Shown in pieces: positions 30,608-41,382 of a DNA stretch of 64,000 nt. The position numbers and the translations under genes were made by a program. The DNA lies in NCBI GenBank assembly GCA_043228905.1, contig JBHGNT010000007.1, forward strand, positions 8,556,001 to 8,620,000. Reading direction: 5' to 3'. Positions within the stretch are counted from its first letter, which is position 1. The number at the start of each line of letters is the position of its first letter. Origin of the DNA: Azolla caroliniana. Lineage: Eukaryota > Polypodiophyta. The notes beneath the pieces are model-generated. The model was not told the origin of the DNA. It was given only the letters and a program-made list of their open reading frames with translations, and did no database searches.

Positions 30608-31340
30608 ACTTCTTGCAAGACTGTGTTTCCTTACATCCAAACCACGGAAAGGATGTATGGGAATCCTTTCAAAGATTTGTGTCACTATTGTGATTGGTTA
30701 TATTTCTTCGTGTGAAATCAATATCGAAGTAGTAGTATTTAATTTCCCTAAACATTTAAACTTTCTCGCCAGTAAACTGTGTTTCCCAATTTCAAAAAAC
30801 TGAGAGGATGCATGTGAATGCTTCGAAAGATTTGTGTCACTATTGTCATTGTTATATTTCTTTGTGTGTAAACAATATCAGAGTACACTATTTAATTACA
30901 TTTCGACTTTCTAACGAGTAGACTTTGTTTCCATACATCCAAAGAATTGAAAGCATACATGTGAATCCTTAGAAAGATTCGTGTCACTATAGTCATTGGT
31001 TGTATTTTTTCGTGCGAAAAAAGTATTGGAGTAGTACAATTTAATTTTCCTAAACATATAAACTTTCTTGCGAGTAGACTGTGTTTATAGACATTGAAAC
31101 AATTCAAGGAATACATGTCATTAGTTCGAAAGATTTTGCTTTGCTATTGTCATTGGTTATATTTCTTGGTGTGAAAACAATATTGAAGTAGTAGTATTTA
31201 ATTTCCCTAAACAGTTAAACTTTCTCGCGAGTAGATTTGTATCACTATTGTCATTAGTTATATTTCTTATTGTGAAAACAATATCTTAGTAGCAGTATTT
31301 AATGTCCTTAATTTTCATAACTAGTAATTAAGTTTATCAA

Positions 31341-31422
31341 GTCACTTTGGCCAAGTGGTTAAGGCGTGTGCTTGCTAAGTACATGGGGTCTCCCCGCGAG
31401 AGTTCGAATCTCTCAGGTGAGG
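31341..31422 (+). tRNA. tRNA-Ser(GCU), near-intact
   Basis: 82 nt, GCT, intact variable arm and T-arm. D-arm GGCCAAG. The first acceptor pair is lost (3' end GTGAG). Confidence 0.45.
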
Positions 31423-32049
31423 AGCTCTTGCAATATTGTGTTTCTATATATCCAAAGACTTGAAGGGTTACATGTGATTCCTTGGAACGCTTTCTGTCAC
31501 TATTGTCATCACTTATATTTCTTGATGTGAAATCAATATTGAAGTAGTAGTACCTTTTTCCCCTAAACATTTAAACTTTCTCGCGAGTAGAGTGTGTTTC
31601 CATACATCGAAAGAATATAAGGGTTACATGTGATTGCTTCGAAAGATTTGTGGCACTATTGTTATTGCCTATATTTCTTGGTGTGAAATTACTATTTATT
31701 TTCCCTAAACATTTAACCTTTCTCGCGAGTAGACTATGTTTCCATACATCTAAAGAACGGAAAGCATGGATGGGATTGCTTCGAAAGATTTGTGTCACTA
31801 ATGTTATTGCTTATATTTCTTGGTGTCAAATCAATATTGAAATAGTACTATTTATTTTCCCTAAACATTTAAACTTTCTTGCGAGTAGAATATGTTTCCA
31901 TACATCCAAAGAACTAAAAGGATGCATGTGTTTGCTTCAAAGAATTTGTGTCACTAATTTCATTGGTTTTATTTCTTGTTGTGAAAACAATATCTCAATA
32001 GGACTATTTAATTTCGCTTAATTTCATAACTAGTAATTAAGTTTATCAA

Positions 32050-32131
32050 GTCACTTTGGTCGAGTGGTTAAGGCGTGTGCCTGCTAACTACATGGGGTCT
32101 CCCAGGGAGAGTTCTAATCTCTGAGGTGATG
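32050..32131 (+). pseudogene. tRNA-Ser(GCU)-like
   Basis: 82 nt, GCT anticodon. Anticodon stem mismatch (CTACA), variable stem broken (CCCAGG), T-loop TTCTAAT. Confidence 0.6.
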
Positions 32132-32432
32132 AATTGTTGGAATACTGTGTTTCCATACATCCAAAGAGTTGAAGGGTTGCATGTGATTGCTTCAAAAGAT
32201 TTGCGTCACAATTTTCATTGCTTATATTTCTTGGTGTGAAATCAATATGAATGTGAATTTAATTTCCCTAAACATTTAAACTATGAATTCTTCTAAAGGA
32301 TGAATGTGAATTCTTCTGAAGATTTGTGTCACTATTGTCATTTGTTATATTTCTTGTTGTGAAAACAATATCGGAGTAGTACAATTTAATTTCCCTTAAT
32401 TTTATAAGTAGTTTCAATTTACGTTTTATCAA

Positions 32433-32514
32433 GTCACGTTGGCCTAGTGGTTAAGGCTTGTGCCTACTAAGTACATAACGTCTCCTGTTGAGAGTTCGAA
32501 TCTCATAGCTGAGA
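32433..32514 (+). pseudogene. tRNA-Ser-like with ACT anticodon, diverged subfamily
   Basis: Loop CTACTAA (ACT), D-arm GGCCTAG, variable arm ACGTCTCCTG, 3' end GCTGAGA. It shares GTACATAACG and GAACTTATTGCAAGA with the unit split by the inversion at 1070/2117, so it shows what that unit looked like before the break. Confidence 0.6.
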
Positions 32515-32717
32515 ACTTATTGCAAGATGGTTTATTCATACATCCAAAGAATTGAAGGGTTACATATGATTTCATAGATTTTGTGTCACTATTATCATTG
32601 GTTATATTTGTTGGTGTGAAAAACTATCGTCGTAGTACTATTTAATTTCGCTAAACATTTATATTTGTTGGTGTGAAAACAATATCATAATAGTATTAAA
32701 AATTTAATTTTAGTCAA

Positions 32718-32799
32718 GTCACCTTGGCCAAGTGGTTATGGCGTGTGCCTGCTAAGTACCTGGGGTGTCACTGTGAGAGTTCGAATCTCTAAGGTGACG
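32718..32799 (+). pseudogene. tRNA-Ser(GCU)-like
   Basis: Acceptor GTCACCT/AGGTGAC is fully paired and the anticodon is GCT. D-stem (TATGGC), anticodon stem (GTACC), variable stem and outer T-stem pair are altered. Confidence 0.5.
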
Positions 32800-33131
32800 A
32801 CTGCATGGGAGATAAAGTTTCCATACATGCAAAAAATTGAAATGACACACGTAATCGCTGAGAATGATTTGTATCAATATTGTCAATGGTTGTATTTCTT
32901 GGTGTGAATATTTTCCTAAACATTTAAACTTTGTTGCGAGTACACTGTGTTTCCATTCATCCAAAGAAATAAAGGAATACATGTAATTGCTTCGGAAGCT
33001 TTTTTGTCACTATTGTTATTGGTTTGATTTCTTGGTGTGAAAACAATATCAACGTCGTATTATTTAATTTCCTTGAACATTTAAAGTTTCTATTTTCTTT
33101 TTATAAGTAAATTCAATTTATGTTTTATCAA

Positions 33132-33213
33132 GTCACGTTGGTCGAGTGGTTAAGGCTTGTGCCTGCTAAGTACATGGCGTCTCCTCCTGAGAGTTTGAAT
33201 CACGTAGTTGAGA
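33132..33213 (+). pseudogene. tRNA-Ser(GCU)-like, diverged
   Basis: 82 nt, GCT anticodon. D-arm GGTCGAG, T-stem not paired (GAGAG/CACGT), 3' end GTTGAGA like the 32433 subfamily. Confidence 0.55.
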
Positions 33214-33338
33214 ACTTATTGCAAGATTGTCTTTCCATAGATCTAGAGAATTGAAGTGATACAATCGATTGCTGCAAAAGATTTTGTGTCACTATTATCA
33301 TTGGTTATATTTCATGGTCTAAAAACAGTATCGGAGTG

Positions 33339-34919
33339 CTAGGTCCGCTAGTGTGCGATAGTCCTGCGCTAGGTCCTCGCATACTGCCACAATGCTTTCC
33401 TCATTGAGTTTGTAGAACCCTCGGCCATCTTTCCTTCGGTTCTCCCAGTCCGCCCGGTACGTATGCAATTCCGCCGCTTCTGTAGCCCACGCCATCCATC
33501 CTTTGTCTAGCGCCAATTTTAATTGCGTCGTAAACCTCTCCCAATTCGTTTGCAGAAGGATGCGCACGTTGTTTGTTATGGCTTGGCAACGGTTGTGTGC
33601 TTCTTCTACAAATTTCTTGACGTTTGCAATTTCTTGTTTACTAACCACCGCGGCTTCCTCATAAGTGCTCCTCATTCCTGCCTAGAGCTGAGATTCCTTC
33701 GAATGTAGTTCTTCTAGTTTTCCCATTTCATTGTTTAGGCAGATTTCTAGCTGATGTCTCCTCTCCTATTCTCCAACAAGCTGCTTTCTTCTTCTCCATT
33801 AAGGCCCGGAGTCCCGCGATTGCCGCTTCCGATTTTTTCGCTTCCTCCTGTAATTGGGCATTTTCTTCTTTCGTCTGGGAGTGTTGTCCTGTCTCCGCTG
33901 CGAGTTTCTCTTCGAGGGTTTCCACTGCCTTTCGGCCGTTGGCCCGGATGTCCTTTTCTCTGTCCGAGGGCTGGCGAAGTTCAGCACAGAGACGGTCAAT
34001 CTCTAATTCCGCTAGTTGCACGACCCATTTCGCTTTCGAGGCAATGGCGGTCTGAGCTTCAATTTCTTCCCTCAGGACTTCGTCGTCGTTGGTTGTTGGT
34101 GGAGCTACCAATTGCACCATAGTCGCATTATTTTCCAACTCTGTGATGCGTTCATTGGCCTTTTGTAGCTCGGCTTGGGTTAGTTTAACCTTTTTCCAGA
34201 CATTTTGATTTTTAATCGCCATATCCTTGGCGCCCATACTGACCTTTGCCAGTTTCCTATGAACTTTGACAAGGACCGTGTTTAATGGGCGTAGTTCCAT
34301 CCCCATTTTGCGTATACCAGCGTTCCTTTGCCTGCGGACTCTAGCTAACTGATCCTCATCATCGATTTCCGCCGTTTGTGTTAACGTGCGCTCGATCATT
34401 TGGCACTCCGCATGCTCCTCGGCCGTTCGTTGTGAGACTTTTTATCTGTTGCGTTTGTAAGAATTCCATGAGTTCAAAAGTGGTTCCAAATTGTAATAGT
34501 GCGCCGAACTCATGGGCCGTCTCCGGAATGTCCGGACACGCCAGGACCTCACTTTCCGCCGTCAATATGGCTTTCCCCCATTGTGACTGGGTCGTAATGA
34601 TCGGCCACGGTTCCCGGATTACTTCGAAGGTTGTGTTGGGCTCCGTAGCTACGGAGCTGTTGCCCACGGTCGTCGTCTCGGTGGCCGCGAGTGTGTCTTT
34701 AACTAACCTGTGCCTACCTTTCCTTTCCAGTCTCCGCCGTTTCAGCCTTGGGCTTTCCTGTCGTGGTTCAGCTTCCGGCTCCGGTGCCGCTTCCTCGGTG
34801 CGCTTAGTCTGCTCTTCATGTGTGGTTCGCGTGTTCGGCTGGGCGGGTTGGGGTTCATCCTCCCACTCTGTGGTGGCTAACTCCGCTAACCTTTGCTTCG
34901 CGAATCGAGGCGACGACAT
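33339..34919 (-). pseudogene. ORF3 coiled-coil protein of element J (broken)
   Basis: Same order as K: acidic proline-rich part (EWEDEPQPAQPNTRTTHEEQ) at 34880-34500, frame change near 34440, long coiled coil (34399-33728), frame change near 33780, then the VKKFVEEAHNRCQAI...WENRRKDGRGFYKLNEESI tail (33675-33339), cut off at the satellite junction. Where K and J overlap they are near-identical in protein. The ATG at 34919 lies at the deletion join and is probably not original. Confidence 0.75.
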
Positions 34920-34979
34920 GGGTTTGTTGGGCTACAGTGCCTGTAGACCTCGAGGTGAGAATAGTATCATCAGATACTG

Positions 34980-37900
34980 TTGTATGATAGGCCCGAGCCT
35001 AATCTCATTGACTATCTTTTTGAGGATAGTTTGGAGGGTTTTGTTCGTGGATTCCGCCAAGCCATTCGCCTGCAGGTAATACGACGCACTTTTTTTTGTG
35101 CACCACAGCATAATGTTGGGTCAGTTCGCTAATGACTGTATTCAGAAAGTGACTCCCTTGGTCACTAATGAGCTCGATAGGGTAGTCGAAACAACACCAA
35201 ATGTGTTAGTAAAAGAATTTCGCGGTGACTGCCGCGGTATTCTCGCGCACTGGGTTCGCTTCTACCCACTTGGTATAGTAATCTGTGGCCACCAGGATAT
35301 ACTTATTGCCTGTTCGAGCGACCGCTAGGGTAATGGGTCCCACAAAATCTAGCCCCCACTTTTCGAAAGGATCCAATGGTAACATTGGTTGGTGTGGCAT
35401 TCTCACGACTTCCGTGGGATGGCCCAGTCATTAACATAAATCGCACTGTTTGCAATATTCATACGCGTCCTTTTGCGTCGTCGGCCATCAAAGTCCTGCT
35501 TGCCAAATTTTCTGGGCCGTAACATCACCCGCATAATGTCCTCCCGCCGTACCACAATGGGCTTCACGTAGAACCTCGGCCTTCTCGTCTTGTCGTATTC
35601 TGCGCTTCCAGATGCCGTCACTGCCCTTGTGGTATAGTATGTCTGCAACTAAACAGAAATTTCGACTTCGTACGACCAACCGTTTTTTCTCGTCCATCCG
35701 TAATTGAGGTGGCGGTAACCGCATGGTCAGGAAGTAGTTCATTTCCATGAGACACCGAACCGGGAAAGTCTTTTCCGTTCGTTCTGCAAGCGTTGCTACC
35801 CGCAGAATGTCCGCATCCGGAAAGTCATCATCATTGTTCTGCGCCGTCTGCTCAAAAAATATGCCATTACGTGTTCTGTACCTGGGCGGTGCTGAATTAC
35901 AAAGTCAAATTCTTGAAGCAACAACATCCATCTCGCCAATTTCCCCGTCAGCGCTTGTTTCCCTACCAAATATAGCAGTGCTAAATGATCCATGTGAAAC
36001 GCGAATTTCCGCCCTAGCAGATAATGCAGGAACTTATTGATGTTGTAGATCATACCCAATGCCGCACGTTCCGTTGTGGAATAGTTACGCTCAGTCGTTG
36101 ATAATTTCCGACTAGCGTAGTACACCGGCCGGTACCAATTCGGCTTCGTGAGCTGCATTAGCGCACTACCTATTGCTATGTCCGAGGCATCTACGAACAC
36201 GTGCAATGGCTTCGCCCAAACTGGTGGTTGTACAACAGGTGCCTGCGTTAGCATTACCTATAGCACATCATATGCCTTCTCTTCCGTAGCTGTCCATTGG
36301 AAGGGAGTTCGATGAACGACGACATGTAACGGCATGGTGAAGTCCGCCAAATAGCGTATCATCCGGTTGTGCCATCGTATTTGCCCTAAAAACTGGCTGA
36401 GTGATTTCGTATTTGTCGGCGTTTTCGCGTGAGTAATCGCGGAGATTTTATTCGGATCGACCGCTATCCCTTCCTTGCTGACTATATGGCTGAGGAGATC
36501 CCGCTGGTAACGCCTAAGGCGCATTTGGTGGGATTCAGGCTTAGACATGCGGTTTGGCAACGCTCCAGGCAAAGCTGCAAATGCGTAAAATGGTCGGTTG
36601 TTGTCCCATATACCGCAAAATCATCTAAAAAAACTTGCATGAAGGCTGGAATGTATTCCCCAAAAATCTTCGTGATTGTCCATTAAAATGTCGTCGGTGC
36701 CGTCTTTAGCCCGAACATCATGTTGATTGCGACATAGACTCCCCCGTCCGTGACAAACGCCATCTTCTCTTGGTCGTCGGGGTGCATGCGTACTTGGTTG
36801 TACCCACTGAAGCCATCTAAAAAGTTGTACATGTCATGCCCCGTGACGGTGTCCAGTACGCTATCGGTGAACGGTAAAGGGAGTGCGTATGTAATGGTTA
36901 CGACGTTCAATTTCTGGTAGTCCACGAATACAGATATTTTGCCATTTTTCTTTGGTACGACTACTATCGGGCTCAACCATGTAGCTTGTTTAACTGATCG
37001 TATGAATTTGGCCTTGAGGAGTTTGTCAATTTCTTCTTTTACGCGGACCGCGTAGTTTGGGTTCATACGGCATCGACGCTGATGGACCGGTTTCACGTCG
37101 GTTGCTAAATTGAACTTATGTTGATAGAAATTTGGATCTAACCCCTTCATGTCCTCGTGGGCCCACGCGAACACATCTTTATACTTCTTGAGTAGTGCTA
37201 TCATCGCGTCTCTCTGATCCGGCAGTAATTCTTTTGCGATGGAGAGGAATCAGGGTTCTGACGCCATACCCACGTTTACTTCTTCCAGGGCTAAGGCGGT
37301 GACTCGCCGTGAAATTTCCATTTCCCTCTCGAACGCTGCCCGTGCTCGGCTTACTTCTAATATTGACTTCGAGTTTGGTTCGTAAACCTCGTCGTGCAGT
37401 GTAGCGGGCGTGGCATATTCCACCGCGGTTTCGATGACGTCGATTTCGAACAGTGGAATAATCCGAGGGTGCTCGTCTAGGTATATCTCTAATTCTGTAT
37501 CATCCACCCCAACCAACATATTTATATCCTCCATGTACAATGGTCTCATGCCCTTGGGTTGTGCCGCCATTTGCTCTGTTGGTACGCGGACCTTGGTGCG
37601 TCCACGTCGAAAGTTGATACACTTGTGTTGTGAGCTCTGCTTGATATTCGCTGAACGAAGCCACAGTCTGCCCAGCAGCATAGGATACGCTCCTGGAGCG
37701 TCAAGGGCGAGGACTACCACCGAGATGTCGAAGCGATGTCCTCCCACGATAATGCCTACCTTGTGTATCAAGCCCAATGGTCGTACTTAGCGGGTATCCG
37801 CCATGCAAAGCCAAAACGGGCAAGCTTCCCATTCTGAAATTCCCAATTCTTCACATGTCTTCACGCTAATTACATTAACGCCCGAGCCGCCATCGATTAC

Positions 37901-38176
37901 GCATCCTAGGATTTCCTGACCGTGTAGTATCAACTTAATAGCCGGATCGTGGTCATCCACCACTGATGGTCCGGCGCTAATGTAAATTTGCGGCGACGCT
38001 TCCCCAGGTCTGTCCGTCATCCGCTCTTCCACGGCCTGGTGGAATCGTGGGACTAGTTGCAGTAGCTTCTCCATGGTTAACGTTATCTCGCATCGTGTCA
38101 ATGCTTGCCATATGGGATCCGGAGATGGTCCCTGTTCCTCCAATAGTTGCACCATGTTTGCAGACTCCTTCCGCAT
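34980..38176 (-). pseudogene. pol: pol of element J: PR-RT-RH-IN (broken)
   Basis: Retropepsin with VIDGGSGVNVIS near 37900-37860. RT N-part (37204-36683) with PKKNGKISVFVDYQ, LDGFSGYNQVRMHPDDQEK and MMFGLKTAPTTF. The LDD active-site region near 36630-36600 is in a shifted frame. RNase H (36254-35796) has VDASDIAIGSALMQL and HMDHLALLYLVGKQ. Integrase zinc finger (35700-35490, HCGTAGGHYAGDV) and core start (35406-35206, [30 protein letters not shown]) come next, then further shifted pieces to 34980. At least five frame breaks. Confidence 0.85.
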
Positions 38177-39833
38177 GCGTTCCGTATTTGCCGAGTTTGC
38201 TTTTTCAACCCATGCTTGGGTTGTCTGTCGTATCTCATCTTGCGCGGCCCAATCAACATTTTCTGTTTGCTGACGTGTCGTGACTTGCTGTACTTCCGTC
38301 GTAATCGTATTGACGGCGGGCCCCTTGCCCTTGCGTACTGGGCATTATGTAACATAATGTCCGGGTTGTTGACAAACAAAACAATGGATGCTAGATTCCC
38401 CCTTCTCGGCCCCTGGTGGTGTGTGCCGATCCCCAGGTGTGACTTGCTCCTCCCGGTACTGATTCGTTCGTCAGAGTGTACCCGGTGGTTGCTGTTGGTC
38501 CCGACGCGGTTCCTAGTGTCGGTCATCGTCTGAACTTTCGTCGTACCGCCGTTGGTCCTGATATTGACGATGCTTTCCGCGAGGCCCATTGAAGCTACCA
38601 CGTTTGTTCGTCGGACGGTAATTCTCATAGCGTCGACCCCCTTTAGTATTTCTGTGGTTGCCACGGTAGTCTTCATCCTCCGACTAGTCTTCCTCGAAAT
38701 CGTTGTGATTCCGGCGATTCTGGTAGTGCCGGTCATCGCGTGGGTTCCGATCCATATACCGTGGTCGTTCTTCTTTCCGCCTTTGTCCATTAGGGCGTGG
38801 GGGATGCTGTGTTTCAACGCTGCATATTGTGGGCGTGTGATCTATTCAACATATTGTACTCGATCTGCTCAACTGTGTGAGCGTTCAAGTGACAGATTGG
38901 ACAGTGGATTCGCATGTTGCATTCAACTGCGGAATGCCCCGAATTCAAGCAAATCGTGCACTGGATCGCTTGGTGAAAATGTCCTTCCTCGTCCTCAAGT
39001 AACACTTGTCGTAATGAGGACATGGAAAACCTTTCCTCTTCTTCGTCTAGCTCGAGTTGTAGCGCTCTTTCTATGACCATATCGGTTGTTTCCCCTTTGA
39101 CGCTATTTTTGTTGAGCGTTGTCCCTATGGGTCGTCGTAATGCTGCCAGAAATGTCTCCCTATCCTCGTCCTCCGTCGGGCCCCGTTCTAATTTCTGTCG
39201 TAGATTTTGGAAGCGTAAATTGAAATCCACTACTGTCTCGGTCGGCAACTGTTTAATTCTGTAAAACTGCCCGAGGATTTTGCGTTGCAACACCCTCCGA
39301 TGAAAAAACAACAGAAAGGCTGACTGCAACTAGTCGAAGGTCGTGATTGCTGGCAGATCCATCTGCGAATGCCAAAACGCCGCTCGGCCATCCAAGGTTA
39401 ATCTGAACTCCGTCATTTTGGACTAGTGCACTACTACTTCGGAAAGGGTCTGCGCCATATGGTTTGCATTCTAGACATTAAGGAACAATCGGATGTGGGT
39501 TACGGCGTCGGTTTCGCCGTTGAAACGGGGATAAGCAAAGGCCATGCTGGATGCTACGGCGGGCAGGTAAGGACCATAGTGCTTTTGTGGTGAGCGCGCT
39601 TCCTGCGTATCGCCGAGGTATTTGGGGAGCGAGAAATTGTCTTTGTGGTTCCAAGAGGTATCACTGAGATCACTGAGGCGCGGCTTTTGCCATGCGCGTT
39701 CCTCTGCCTAGCGTGTGATGGACCTTGTGATTGGTCGGTCTTGTCGTGTTAGTTCTATAAGGCGTTTGCGGCTAAACATCCATTTGTCGATGTTCGTCTG
39801 TGAGAAGACATAGATCACTAGGCATGCCAAAAG
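38177..39833 (-). pseudogene. gag: gag region of element J (decayed)
   Basis: The best piece is 39329-38814, a capsid C-terminal segment (FYRIKQLPTETVVDFNLRF) followed by two zinc knuckles: CTICLNSGHSAVEC (CX2CX4HX4C) and CPICHLNAHTVEQI, whose last Cys is lost. Both knuckles occur intact in D near 52850. Upstream to 39780 is recognisable but frame-broken capsid sequence; downstream to 38177 is the Arg/Tyr-rich linker in shifted frames. No intact start was found. Confidence 0.75.
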
Positions 39834-40296
39834 TGTTACTGATTAGGAACACGGTCCACGGTCAGTCCTTCAACCTAGACCTCAAACTGACTGTGTTGCA
39901 ATGAATGGTATCGTCGTAGTGGGATACCTCCCGTATCCTAGTAGCGTATAAGGGAGACAGCTACAACCAAACTCCTTAGACAGTGGACTAGCAACCACAC
40001 TGTTCTTCACGCCTACAGTCTTACGACTGCACTACGCCACCCAAGAATCACAGACACATAGTTGATTAACCACAAATACCAATAGGAATCAAAGAAGATA
40101 GAACTCTATTAAAATACGCCTTCTACATTGAAAATTACACACTCCCTCTATCAGAGGTTTTCTGCCCTTTATATACGCAGGGCAGGGTCTTTTAGCCGTT
40201 CACGCTTCCCGCGTGAACCATTTACATGCGTTACAATATTACTCTATTCTTTATTACTCTGCTCTTGTCCGTCGGTTATTATTCCGGCGGACAACA
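39834..40296 (-). repeat. J 5' LTR
   Basis: 463 bp, TGTTACTGATTAGG to GGCGGACAACA. On the minus strand GCGTATATAAAGGG is a clear TATA box (~40175-40190). GTTCACGC and GCGTGAAC form a perfect 8-bp inverted repeat with a 5-base spacer just upstream (40198-40219). The inside flank TTTTGGCATGCC (minus) is the likely PBS. The outside flank is a satellite tRNA remnant, so the insertion hit a tRNA unit. Confidence 0.82.
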
Positions 40297-40309
40297 CTCT
40301 TAGGTGATG
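40297..40309 (+). pseudogene. tRNA-Ser-like 3' remnant at J junction
   Basis: CTCTTAGGTGATG is the 3' T-stem and acceptor strand of a tRNA unit, left where J's LTR begins. Confidence 0.5.
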
Positions 40310-40661
40310 ACTTTATGGGAGAAAATATTTCCATTCATGCAAAAAACTGAAACAATACATATGATCGCGTAAAATGATTTGTATCAATATTGTCACTGGT
40401 TGTATTTCTTGGTGTGAAAACAATATCGAAGTAGTACTATTTAATTTCCTTAAACATTTAAACTTTCTCGCAAGTAGGCTATGTTTCCATAAATCCAAAG
40501 AATTGAAGGAATACATCTAATTCCTTCGAAAGATTTTTTGTCACTGTTGTCATTAGTTATATTTTTTGGTGTGAAAACAATATCGGAGTCCTACTATTTA
40601 ATTTCCCTGAACATAGTCTCTATTTTCTTTTTATAAGTAATTTCAATTTACGTTTTATCAA

Positions 40662-40726
40662 GTCATGTTGGCCAAGTGGTTAAGGCTTGTGCCTTCTATG
40701 TACATTGCATCTCCTCCTAAGAGGAT
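40662..40726 (+). pseudogene. tRNA-Ser-like with TCT anticodon, truncated
   Basis: The loop reads CTTCTAT (TCT). The variable arm is altered and the sequence leaves the tRNA before the T-loop (AAGAGGATTGG). Same GGCTTGTGCC subfamily as 32433. Confidence 0.55.
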
Positions 40727-40949
40727 TGGTGTGAAAACAATATCAGAGTAGTACTATTGAATATCCCTAAACATTTAGACTTTGTCGTGAGTAGACTGTG
40801 TTTCCATACATCCAAAGAACGGAAAGGATACATGTAATTGCTTCGAAAGATTTGTGTCACTATTGTCATTGGTTGTATTTCTTGTTGCGAAAACAATATT
40901 GGAGTAGTACTATTTCATTTCCCTAAACATATATACTTTCTCGCTCGAC

Positions 40950-41119
40950 ACCAACCTTCACGGGCCGAACCGTTTCTTCTACTCGTATGCTCGTCTCCCC
41001 TTTTCGGCTTGATTCTCATTCCTCTGTTTGTAAAGGTCGACTCGTCTCCACATCATCCTTCTTTTTCGCGTTCCTTGTTTCATGCCTTTTTGATGGGCCT
41101 TGCTCTTCTATTCTCTTTC
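40950..41119 (-). pseudogene. 3' remnant of element E coding region
   Basis: The E internal sequence continues here beyond element D. The CTTTC at 41115-41119 repeats the CTTTC at 54544-54548. One minus frame gives a Lys/Arg/Glu-rich stretch ending in TGA. No domain recognised. Confidence 0.5.
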
Positions 41120-41382
41120 TGTTAACTCTTCGGGCCGGACAATGGCCTAACACAGGGTGTCTATGGGAGACACTTCACCAAAGGGTGTTACGGCAACCGG
41201 ATTAGACTTCAACGCTTAATCCGACTTAATCAAGTTACTTATTAGGATCGTCTTCATAACACGCGTAAGATATAACAATTAAGACAGAACGGCAATTAAC
41301 ACAGAGATATAACAACGCTTAAGCTTTCATTAATTAACTGCTAACTATTATATTGTATCCGGGCCTTTAAATAGGTTTCCTG
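41120..41382 (-). repeat. D 3' LTR, outer part
   Basis: Matches 54111-54372 of the other LTR. Minus-strand TATTTAAAGG (41365-41374) is TATA-like. Last four bases CCTG against CCGG at 44880-44883 look like an imperfect 4-bp target duplication of element C. Confidence 0.88.

Larger units (their letters stand above)
28934..33338. repeat. tRNA-Ser-bearing satellite array, block 2b
   Basis: Continuation of the satellite with tRNA-like units at 29419, 29827, 30265, 30526, 31341, 32050, 32433, 32718 and 33132. The 438/261 alternation is seen at 29827-30526 but is lost further right, where spacings run 285-815 bp. Ends in GTATCGGAGT where element J begins. Confidence 0.88.
33339..40296 (-). mobile_element. 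Element J: decayed gypsy element of the ORF3 family
   Basis: Minus-strand element. The 5' LTR is 39834-40296 (TGTTACTG to GGACAACA). Then come gag, protease, RT, RNase H, integrase and ORF3. The 3' LTR and the ORF3 end are missing at 33339. A deletion near 34920-34985 removed the integrase C-terminus and the ORF3 N-terminal domain, joining the ORF3 acidic region directly to the integrase core. Frame changes are frequent, so it is older than D. Confidence 0.85.
40297..40944. repeat. tRNA-Ser-bearing satellite array, block 3
   Basis: Short satellite stretch between elements J and E: a tRNA 3' remnant, three monomer-like segments and one truncated tRNA-like unit. It ends in ACTTTCTCGC where element E starts. 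Confidence 0.85.
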
